In this document: piece after piece, positions 1 to 5,696 of the stretch
Numbering within the stretch: position 1 is the first letter of the stretch
How the letters are laid out: each line of letters opens with the position of its first letter
From: Legionella genomosp. 1
GTDB lineage: Bacteria > Pseudomonadota > Gammaproteobacteria > Legionellales > Legionellaceae
Length of the DNA: 9,876 nt
Direction: 5' to 3'
Assembly (NCBI GenBank): GCA_945889365.1
Contig: CAMDBQ010000038.1
Span: forward strand, 1-9,876
Notes under the pieces: generated by a model
What the model was told of the DNA's origin: nothing
Databases searched by the model: none
Seen by the model: the letters and a program-made list of their open reading frames with translations, nothing else
Translations under genes and position numbers: made by a program

Positions 1-1023
1 AATAGCGTCTTATTACTGGACCTTACGGTTGAGATGGAAAAATTCAATGGATGGAGAGGGGGATTGTTTAGTGCCCAATTCCTTCAAGAAAATGCCCAAA
101 ATACCAATGCGCAAGCGGGTGTCTTTCAGGGGTATAACTCGTTACCTGACGTACCTCCATTCAATCGTTCGGAATTATATGCGCTTTGGTATAGACAAGC
201 ATTGTTCGACGATACACTGTTTGTCCGTATAGGAAAAACCATCACAACCCTGGATTTTAACAACGTTATTAAACCCGTCCCGCTGAGCAATGGCAATCCA
301 AATATTCCTGCAGTAAGCAGTTTGATTTATACCCCGCTTTTTATCAACCCTGCCGTAGATGGCATCATGCCGGGCTATACCAACTCAGCCTACGGCATTA
401 CGGCAACATTTACACCCATTGATGAATGGTATTTATCTTACGGTATATACGATGGGAATCTTGCCAGTGGTAAACAAACCGGTTTGACGGGTCCAACATT
501 CAATGGCAGATCATTCCAGGTTGGTGAAACAGGTGCTGCATGGGTTTTAGGAAAAAATCACATGCCAGGTACTGCAGGCGTTGGATTGTGGCATCAAAAT
601 GGTTTAATTAAACAAGGAAATCTGACTGAGTTAGAAGCGAGTGGCACGTATTTATTTGGTTCTCAGCGTTTATGGTACAGGCATCCTGGAAGTGATATTA
701 GTGGCGTTTCAGGCTTCTATCAATACAGTATCAATAACTCCGAGGTATTGCCGATGAAGCAGTCTATCGGAGCAGGTTTGACCGCATTTGGCCTTGTTGC
801 CAATCGTGATGATGATTCTATGGGGGCTGGCGTTTCATTGGTTTGGCTTAATGCAAAAAGTACCTTGCGTGCGACTGAATTAATGTACCAAATATATTAT
901 CAAGCAAAAATAGTAACAGGAATATATCTCGAACCGGCACTATCTTATATTCCAACGCCGGGTCAAAGTGTGGATCTTAGTCCTGCATTTGCGGGAACAA
1001 TACGGGCTATTGTTTTGTTTTAA
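1..1023 (+). CDS. OprB-family carbohydrate-selective porin, 3' part (5' end outside window)
   Basis: Outer-membrane beta-barrel porin that would let sugars or other small solutes diffuse into the periplasm. The frame is open from base 1, so the ATG at 34 is internal and the gene begins before the window; 340 residues are visible. The early segment LDLTVEMEKFNGWRGG resembles the first barrel strands of OprB porins, where a strand with an acidic residue is followed by a GW-x-GG turn. ALWYRQALFDDTLFVRIGK is the next typical amphipathic strand and turn. Alternating hydrophobic/polar strands continue to the end, and the chain stops in IVLF, a terminal Phe as needed for recognition by the Bam complex. 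No cysteine or lipobox is visible in this part. OprB proteins are usually about 400-450 residues, so roughly a quarter is missing. Substrate cannot be told. No clear terminator follows. Confidence 0.85.
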   Translation, partial: NSVLLLDLTVEMEKFNGWRGGLFSAQFLQENAQNTNAQAGVFQGYNSLPDVPPFNRSELYALWYRQALFDDTLFVRIGKTITTLDFNNVIKPVPLSNGNPNIPAVSSLIYTPLFINPAVDGIMPGYTNSAYGITATFTPIDEWYLSYGIYDGNLASGKQTGLTGPTFNGRSFQVGETGAAWVLGKNHMPGTAGVGLWHQNGLIKQGNLTELEASGTYLFGSQRLWYRHPGSDISGVSGFYQYSINNSEVLPMKQSIGAGLTAFGLVANRDDDSMGAGVSLVWLNAKSTLRATELMYQIYYQAKIVTGIYLEPALSYIPTPGQSVDLSPAFAGTIRAIVLF

Positions 1024-1073
1024 AGAGTGTTCCACAAGAGGGCATCGGTCATTGTTTCGCCAGTGTTTTAATT

Positions 1074-1673
1074 TCAAGCAGTCATTAAATTAACCCTCCG
1101 GCTCTTTGCTAGCCTGGCAGAAATATCTAGTTGGTCGAGAAGAAAATCGAATAAATTCCTTGGTTTTGATTCAAAAAATCGTTCAGCTTCAGTTGTTTGA
1201 TCGGAGCGCTGTATAAAATAATTGTGGATCACTATGAGGGCTCTTAATTTTCGTTTACTGAGCATGTGATAACCATGATGTCAAAGCGACGAGTATGTCG
1301 CGCACAATGAACGCCACATGGACTCAATTGGTTATGATAAATTGAGCGGCTATAAACAACCGATGCAAAAACGCCATGCCAGGCCGGCGTTCAAAAAAAA
1401 TTCCACCTCAGGCGACAATCCGGTTTTACCCTCACGTCCTAACCAATAGCGCGCGGTGGTCCGCGGTACGCCTGATTCTCTAGCCGCTTCAGATTTATTA
1501 TTCGTTTTTTTTAAAACCGATTTAATATTGACAACTTTTTGATCAATACCCAGGCGGTCATAACGTGTTTTTTTATTTGCATTAACATCCAAATCACTAC
1601 ATAATCTCATTTGGTTCAGCCCTTGAAATACTTTTTTTTCAGAAACTGAATGATCCCAGACTGGACCACCCAT
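1074..1673 (-). pseudogene. Degraded transposase remnant (N- and C-terminal pieces, DUF6399-like)
   Basis: Two pieces of what looks like one transposase lie in order on the minus strand and in the same frame. The N-terminal piece (1673 to 1350) has a helix-turn-helix with the core SEAARESGVPRTTARYWLGR, followed by EVEFFLNAGLA. The frame then slips near 1367-1375: another frame continues as FLHRLFIAAQFIITN before a TGA at 1324-1326. The C-terminal piece carries HHGYHMLSKRK, HNYFIQRSDQTTEAERFF and KPRNLFDFLLDQLD. It is cut by a TGA at 1281-1283 directly before HHGYH, plausibly a decayed CGA (Arg). From memory, intact transposases with these end motifs (HHG.H...HN...R.DGTTAAERFF...LF) have several hundred residues, so the catalytic middle is deleted, with a junction around 1310-1335. 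The family name is from recall; the pseudogene call rests on the frame breaks. No terminal repeats were identified. Confidence 0.7.
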
Positions 1674-1786
1674 GACAATATTCCATTGAAAAATAACGCT
1701 TTTTTTAAAAACAGATCATTTCATGCGGTAACTGGCGAAACGATTACCGAGGCCCAAAAGAGGTTAAGATAAATTAAAAATTTCAC

Positions 1787-1792
1787 AAGGAG
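1787..1792 (+). promoter_or_regulatory. Shine-Dalgarno site AAGGAG deciding the amidase start
   Basis: AAGGAG lies five bases before the ATG at 1798. A longer reading from the GTG at 1792 would overlap this site, so the ATG is preferred; it also puts the Lys-Lys n-region of the signal peptide directly after the initiator Met. Confidence 0.75.
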
Positions 1793-1797
1793 TGGAA

Positions 1798-3000
1798 ATG
1801 TTAAAAAAAATAAGTACGGTTTCGTTACTGGTAGCAACATTACATGTATCATTCGTGATGGCCGAAACATATAACGTCCCAGCTACAAAAGACACAGTAA
1901 CTCTCGGGCTTTTCAAGCTCAATCAATCTCCTGTTATTAAGATCAAGTCAGGTGACACTGTATCCATGGAAACCTTGAATAGCTGTCTTCATGAGATGGT
2001 TTATAATAAAACAACACCCGCAGATGTGGCAAAATTTTACGTCGATCATGATATTCAAAAAAGACGCGGCATGCACTCCTTGACAGGCCCTGTTTATGTT
2101 GAGGGAGCTGAACCCGGCGATGTGTTGGAAATTCGAATTCTTGATATTAAATTAAACGACTTTGGGTATAATTTTTTAAGTCCCACGCAAGGCATTTTAT
2201 CGGAATTTACCGCACCTCGAATTAAATATTTTAAATACAATAAAAAGAACAATACGACTGAGTTTACGAAAGGGGTGTGTCTACACCTGAAGCCTTTTCC
2301 AGGCATCATAGCTGTAGCTCCACCAACCGACTGGCCAGAAGGATGGCCAGTAGACATACAAACAGCCGCTGCTAAACCTGTAAATGGTGAATTTAACTCC
2401 GTTCCACCCGGTCCTTTTGGCGGTAATTTGGATGAGCCAGAGCTACAAGCGGGATCCATTCTTTTCCTTCCTGTATTTCAAAAAGGAGCTCTTGTTTGGA
2501 CGGGTGATTCACACGCTATGCAAAGCAATGGCGAGATTGATATTACAGCCCTTGAGACATCATACAAAGGGATTAGTTTGCAATTTATCGTTAGAAAAGA
2601 TCTTAAAGCTCAGGGCGTGTTTGACAAATCCAAAAGAAAGGGTGGGGATGCATTTACTTGGCCAATAACTGAAAATTCTACTCACTGGATCATTACGGGT
2701 TTAAATGTGGATCTATTTGAGGCAATGAAGCTTGCGTCCAGAAATGCCGTTGACTTTTTAGTGCGAACCCAAGGTCTTACACGTGAGGAGGGTTATCAAC
2801 TCCTGAGTATGGTGGGTGATTTTGAAATTGCCGAGGCAGTCAACGTCATTAAACATGTCACGGTACATATACCGAAAGACGTTTTTAAAGGGCCTGGCAA
2901 AAAATCAACGTTATGCGCTGAAGGTACTTTTCCATTAAACGCGCCAAAGATAGATATGAATGCCAAGTGTAATCCGCAAGAAGGGATTACTATTCAATAG
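1798..3000 (+). CDS. Exported acetamidase/formamidase-family protein
   Basis: Member of the FmdA/AmdA family, whose characterised enzymes hydrolyse formamide, acetamide or related short amides to the acid plus ammonia using bound metal. It has 400 residues from the ATG, close to the family's usual length. Residues 1-22 form a signal peptide (MLKKI, hydrophobic core, then VMA before ETY), so the mature enzyme should be periplasmic or secreted, unlike the well-known cytoplasmic members. Visible family motifs are HSLTGPVYVEGAEPGDVLEI (about 93-112), KPFPGIIAVAPP (about 165-176), PPGPFGGNLDEPEL with GS following (about 203-220) and GDSHAMQSNGEI (about 236-247). The last matches the usual GDGHAAQGDGE, with Ser and Asn in place of Gly and Asp. 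The family assignment is firm; the substrate is unknown and might be an amide other than formamide. The next gene starts 79 bases downstream on the same strand and may be co-transcribed. Confidence 0.85.
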   Translation: MLKKISTVSLLVATLHVSFVMAETYNVPATKDTVTLGLFKLNQSPVIKIKSGDTVSMETLNSCLHEMVYNKTTPADVAKFYVDHDIQKRRGMHSLTGPVYVEGAEPGDVLEIRILDIKLNDFGYNFLSPTQGILSEFTAPRIKYFKYNKKNNTTEFTKGVCLHLKPFPGIIAVAPPTDWPEGWPVDIQTAAAKPVNGEFNSVPPGPFGGNLDEPELQAGSILFLPVFQKGALVWTGDSHAMQSNGEIDITALETSYKGISLQFIVRKDLKAQGVFDKSKRKGGDAFTWPITENSTHWIITGLNVDLFEAMKLASRNAVDFLVRTQGLTREEGYQLLSMVGDFEIAEAVNVIKHVTVHIPKDVFKGPGKKSTLCAEGTFPLNAPKIDMNAKCNPQEGITIQ

Positions 3001-3006
3001 ACAGCA

Positions 3007-3054
3007 GGTTGGACCTTGGTCTTATCATTATCCACAGAAGTTCAAGGCCCAACC
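3007..3054 (+). promoter_or_regulatory. Inverted repeat between amidase and small secreted protein gene
   Basis: GGTTGGACCTTG (3007-3018) and CAAGGCCCAACC (3043-3054) pair over 12 positions with one A/C mismatch, around a 24-base loop. There is no T-run after it, so it is not a classic intrinsic terminator. It could be a processing or mRNA-stability hairpin, a weak terminator, or an operator. It begins six bases after the amidase stop codon. Confidence 0.45.
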
Positions 3055-3079
3055 ACACTATTAAAAGTGAGCTAAAAAA

Positions 3080-3481
3080 ATGAAAAAAACCGTGCTGTTT
3101 TTTCTCTTAACATTAGTCGTCCCCACAGGATTTACGGAAAGTTTGATGTTAAACAATCAAGCATTGAATCCTACTAATAATCACAAATCAACCATTGCCG
3201 TTCAATGGGCAACGTCGGCTAAAGAGATAGAAGAAAGCAACAACAGGTTACAAAATGAAATAAAATTAAATCAAGATACATTACGAGTTATTACTCAGAC
3301 AGGAAAAAATAAATTAGATATTCCTCAAAAAGCCGAGTACTTTAGAGTGCTGGTGTGGTCCAAAAGTACAGGAACTCCAGAATTCATCACCAATTGGATC
3401 GACATTGAGTTGAATAAAACGTACACATTAAATAAAGAACATTTGGTTCCTTTTATCTTAATGAGAGGGACTGGATGTTAA
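3080..3481 (+). CDS. Small exported protein of unknown function
   Basis: I do not recognise this family. It has 133 residues beginning MKKTVLFFLLTLVVPTGFTES, a clear signal peptide with cleavage likely near residue 19 or 20 and no lipobox cysteine. The mature part of about 110 residues is polar. It has an acidic, probably helical stretch with charged heptad-like spacing (AKEIEESNNRLQNEIKLNQD) and then segments that read as beta strands (AEYFRVLVWSKS, EFITNWIDIELNKTYTL). It ends in GTGC, so its only cysteine is the final residue. The upstream ribosome site is weak (AGTGAG, about nine bases before the ATG). Its place 79 bases behind the exported amidase, same strand, suggests co-expression and an envelope location, but nothing in the protein shows a catalytic motif. 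The signal peptide and in-frame length make it a likely real gene. Confidence 0.65.
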   Translation: MKKTVLFFLLTLVVPTGFTESLMLNNQALNPTNNHKSTIAVQWATSAKEIEESNNRLQNEIKLNQDTLRVITQTGKNKLDIPQKAEYFRVLVWSKSTGTPEFITNWIDIELNKTYTLNKEHLVPFILMRGTGC

Positions 3482-3584
3482 AATGGTTTTTTATTTTAGA
3501 AGCTCACTCTAAACCGTTGAGCCTTAAACCCCGATAATAGTTACGCTTAATATTCCCTTAATGATTATGTTCTAGAATTTGACT

Positions 3585-3631
3585 CCCCAGGTACGTCATC
3601 CTTCACTGCGTTCAGGATGACGTACCTGGGG
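3585..3631. repeat. 17-bp perfect palindrome, REP/MITE-like (GTCATCC type), with adjoining G8 tract
   Basis: CCCCAGGTACGTCATCC (3585-3601) is the exact reverse complement of GGATGACGTACCTGGGG (3615-3631), around a 13-base loop TTCACTGCGTTCA. The right arm runs into a run of eight G (3628-3635). The inner part, GTCATCC...GGATGAC with a loop containing CACTGCGTTCA, resembles dispersed extragenic palindromes seen in many proteobacterial genomes. It sits in the spacer between two unrelated genes, as such elements do. It could also stop transcription from the preceding gene, though no T-run follows. Confidence 0.75.
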
Positions 3632-3691
3632 GGGGCGTTAATTTTATATTGACATGAGCTTATCTGAGGATTAATGAACAGGAGAGAGTGA

Positions 3692-4003
3692 ATGGGTGCT
3701 ACGCGTGATTTAACAAAATTTTACGGTAATTTTTTTCTGGGAGCCGCTGGTCTCGCTTGCTATCCCTATACTCGTACATTCCTCGCCGCAGGAAATAATC
3801 CCCATCGTGAATTTGATTTTCCTACAGCAATTGTAGCAGTTGGGATTTTAACGTTTGTGGTTCCTATATTGCCCGTAATTTTTTCAGTGACTAGCGCAAT
3901 TGCTTCAGTGGCGGTATCACTTGCTGTAGCCAGTATGTTTTTGTTATATCCGGCAGCATTGCTTTGCGATGTGATTAATCCTAACCCACAATTTGGTTTT
4001 TAG
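3692..4003 (+). CDS. Small integral membrane protein of unknown function
   Basis: A 103-residue protein with a good Shine-Dalgarno (AGGAG at 3680-3684, seven bases before the ATG), which supports it being a real gene. The N-terminal third is mixed and aromatic (KFYGNFFLGAAGLACYPYTR) and may form a short membrane-associated helix. From about residue 43 to 93 there are two strongly hydrophobic stretches, roughly FPTAIVAVGILTFVVPILPV and AIASVAVSLAVASMFLLYPA, that should cross the inner membrane. Cysteines fall in the first hydrophobic patch (LACYPY) and near the end (ALLCDV). There is no cleavable signal peptide and no recognisable family motif. Neighbours give no functional clue: a palindrome precedes it and a hairpin follows it within 30 bases, so it is probably transcribed alone. 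Confidence 0.6.
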   Translation: MGATRDLTKFYGNFFLGAAGLACYPYTRTFLAAGNNPHREFDFPTAIVAVGILTFVVPILPVIFSVTSAIASVAVSLAVASMFLLYPAALLCDVINPNPQFGF

Positions 4004-4032
4004 TCATATTGTGGATCGGGTAGGAGGGGCTT

Positions 4033-4065
4033 GCCTTTTGCCTTTTACTCAAAAAGGCAAAAGGC
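4033..4065 (+). terminator. 14-bp perfect hairpin downstream of the small membrane protein
   Basis: GCCTTTTGCCTTTT (4033-4046) and AAAAGGCAAAAGGC (4052-4065) pair perfectly around the five-base loop ACTCA, starting 30 bases after the stop codon at 4001-4003. The position suits a terminator. The T-run lies inside the left arm instead of after the right arm, so it is not a textbook intrinsic terminator in either direction. Each arm also contains a tandem repeat (GCCTTTT twice). Confidence 0.45.
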
Positions 4066-4126
4066 TAGGCTTGCACCGTTCAGCCTCTTTGCAAGGCCCA
4101 TTTATTGGTTTTAAATGGAAAAACAA

Positions 4127-4185
4127 ATAGTGTCTTTTCTAATAGACAAAATCCTATTTTTTTTGTAATATAAAAAAGACATTAT
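4127..4185. repeat. 12-bp inverted repeat bracketing the candidate ATPase promoter
   Basis: ATAGTGTCTTTT (4127-4138) and AAAAGACATTAT (4174-4185) are inverted copies differing at one position. The arms are about 47 bases apart, centre to centre, and enclose the candidate -35 and -10 boxes. They could be paired operator sites for a dimeric regulator, or a chance product of AT-rich sequence. Confidence 0.35.
4143..4171 (+). promoter_or_regulatory. Candidate sigma-70 promoter of the AAA ATPase gene
   Basis: TAGACA (4143-4148, five of six matches to TTGACA) is followed after exactly 17 bases by TAATAT (4166-4171, four of six to TATAAT). Predicted initiation near 4178 leaves a leader of about 30 bases before the ATG at 4210. 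AT-rich context makes chance matches likely. Confidence 0.35.
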
Positions 4186-4209
4186 TCACGCAACAGGCTC
4201 GATTTCACT

Positions 4210-5412
4210 ATGATAGAAGAACTGATTGGCATCCATGCCGAGGTAATGAGGACCACCCCGTTGTTAGTGCATCGTTACTTGTGGGACAAGATTAATTGGG
4301 ATGCAAGGGTCATTTGCCTTTTTGGTGATCGTGGGGTTGGGAAAACAACGCTTATGTGCCAATACTTGCTCAAGAAGTACAAAAGCGTTTCTCAAGCATT
4401 ATATATTTCAGCTGATAATATTAATGTCATTGCAGATGGATTATTCACAACCGCAAAAGATTTTTTTTCTCACGGCGGGCAAGCTCTATTTATTGATGAA
4501 ATCCATAAATACCCCGATTGGTCAATTGAACTTAAAAACATCATTGACACCTACGGTAAACATCAAATTATATTTTCTGGAAGCTCAACCCTTGATCTTC
4601 AACACAGTAAAGGGGATTTATCACGTCGCGTGGTCTATTATAAAATTCCGGGATTATCATTTCGTGAGTATTTAAATCTGCACATTGGCCTGGATATGCC
4701 AGCCATGCGATTTGAAGATTTACTCAAACAGCACGTGGGCTTTGCCGAGAAACTTCAAGGAAAAACAATATTAAAGCATTTTAATGACTATTTAGAGCAT
4801 GGCTACTATCCCTATTTTGTTGAAGGGGTTACTGATTACCTTTCAAAAATAAACAATACAATTGAAAAAATAATTTTTGAAGATCTTGCTGTGGTTTATC
4901 GTCTAAAACCAGCCACATTAACCACCCTCAAACGTGTTTTATGGTTAATAGCAACCAGCGAAGGCTTAATCCCAAACATCGACAGCCTTAGCAAAAATTT
5001 TGCGATCTCTCGTGAAAGTATCTACGATGCACTTGAATACTTAGATAAATCGGGACTAACTCGCAATCTTTATGCGAGTGCTTCGGGCATGAAATTCATC
5101 AGAAAACCGGGGAAAATTTATTTACATAATACAAATTTATTATATGCCATTAATGGTACACTCAAAACAAACCATTCTATTGGCGTTGTTCGCGAAACAT
5201 TTTTTGTCAACCAAGTCGCCAACGCATGTAAAATTTCACTGCACGATGCAGGTGATTATCTCATTGATGAACGTTTCGTTATCGAGGTTGGAGGCCGAGG
5301 AAAAACAAAAAAACAAATTAAACATCAAGAAAAAGCCTACCTTGCTGTAGATGGTATTGAGATAGGCTTTGGAACTAAAATCCCACTTTATTTGTTTGGG
5401 TTTTTGTATTAG
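4210..5412 (+). CDS. AAA+ ATPase with DUF4143-like C-terminus (COG1373 type)
   Basis: A 400-residue P-loop ATPase of the large, poorly understood COG1373 group. Walker A is GDRGVGKTT (39-47). Walker B is ALFIDE (92-97), followed by IHKYPDW, which is typical of the group. A sensor-1-like strand IIFSGSS (120-126) and SRR (138-140) come next, then PGLSFREYL (147-155), another group hallmark. A winged-helix-like stretch lies around 250-290 (IDSLSKNFAISRESIYDALEYL). The C-terminal part has YLHNTNLLYAI (304-314), RETFFVNQV (329-337) and FVIEVGGRGKTKKQIK (356-371). This last resembles the PD-(D/E)XK-like end of DUF4143 proteins, although the usual acid-x-Lys is replaced by E-V-G-G-R-G-K. No strong Shine-Dalgarno precedes the ATG. 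Such genes are patchily distributed and often mobile; partner and role are unknown. It stands alone, with no toxin, nuclease or antitoxin gene beside it. Confidence 0.8.
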   Translation: MIEELIGIHAEVMRTTPLLVHRYLWDKINWDARVICLFGDRGVGKTTLMCQYLLKKYKSVSQALYISADNINVIADGLFTTAKDFFSHGGQALFIDEIHKYPDWSIELKNIIDTYGKHQIIFSGSSTLDLQHSKGDLSRRVVYYKIPGLSFREYLNLHIGLDMPAMRFEDLLKQHVGFAEKLQGKTILKHFNDYLEHGYYPYFVEGVTDYLSKINNTIEKIIFEDLAVVYRLKPATLTTLKRVLWLIATSEGLIPNIDSLSKNFAISRESIYDALEYLDKSGLTRNLYASASGMKFIRKPGKIYLHNTNLLYAINGTLKTNHSIGVVRETFFVNQVANACKISLHDAGDYLIDERFVIEVGGRGKTKKQIKHQEKAYLAVDGIEIGFGTKIPLYLFGFLY

Positions 5413-5696
5413 GGTTATTCTTTCACAATCAACGGCGCATTCATCGCTTTTGTCCCACTGACAACACAGGGGAATTACCTGCGCCCTCTTAATGGGTGGT
5501 TGGTATATTGACGATGGGTTTGACACTGATGGTCAGCGAACCAAAGAATGTCGGGCACGTCGCTACCGCTCCTTTGCTCGACCTACGTCCGAATATTTTC
5601 AAGGTTATTTTTTGTGCAAAAATAGCGGGTATTTAATGGTTGGGTCATACATTATTTTTTAGACTATACGAGGATTTAACACCAGCATAAATGGGT
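5413..5696. other. 284-base spacer between convergent genes, possible decayed or dispersed repeat
   Basis: This stretch separates the 3' ends of the ATPase gene and recQ. It contains a 56-codon plus-strand frame from an ATG at 5492 to TAG at 5660-5662 (beginning MGGWYIDDGFDTDGQRTKEC), with no ribosome site. The segment 5545-5590 is clearly more GC-rich than its surroundings. A weak AT hairpin, TATTTTT-TGTGC-AAAAATA, lies around 5605-5625. No recognisable gene is seen. The composition change hints at an inserted or dispersed element, but its ends were not identified. Confidence 0.35.

Noticed and set aside
2094..2459. 121-codon minus-strand frame inside the amidase gene
   Set aside because: Lies wholly opposite conserved amidase motifs; a composition artefact.
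3649..3677. Perfect TTGACA at 3649-3654 as the -35 of a promoter for the small membrane protein gene
   Set aside because: No acceptable -10 follows at 16-18 bases, and initiation there would fall inside the Shine-Dalgarno at 3680-3684.
3986..4014. CCACAAT...ATTGTGG inverted repeat spanning the membrane protein stop codon
   Set aside because: Only 7 bp with a 15-base loop; too weak to call beside the 14-bp hairpin just downstream.
5236..5526. 96-codon minus-strand frame overlapping the ATPase 3' end
   Set aside because: Mostly antisense to a well-supported ATPase coding region, with no ribosome site or recognisable motif.
5602..5628. TATTTTT-TGTGC-AAAAATA as a terminator for recQ or the ATPase gene
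   Set aside because: All-AT stem of about seven pairs with little stability; expected by chance in this composition.
5492..5662. 56-codon plus-strand ORF as a real small protein gene
   Set aside because: No Shine-Dalgarno, no signal or domain pattern, and an Arg-rich middle caused by the GC-rich patch; kept only as part of the spacer description.
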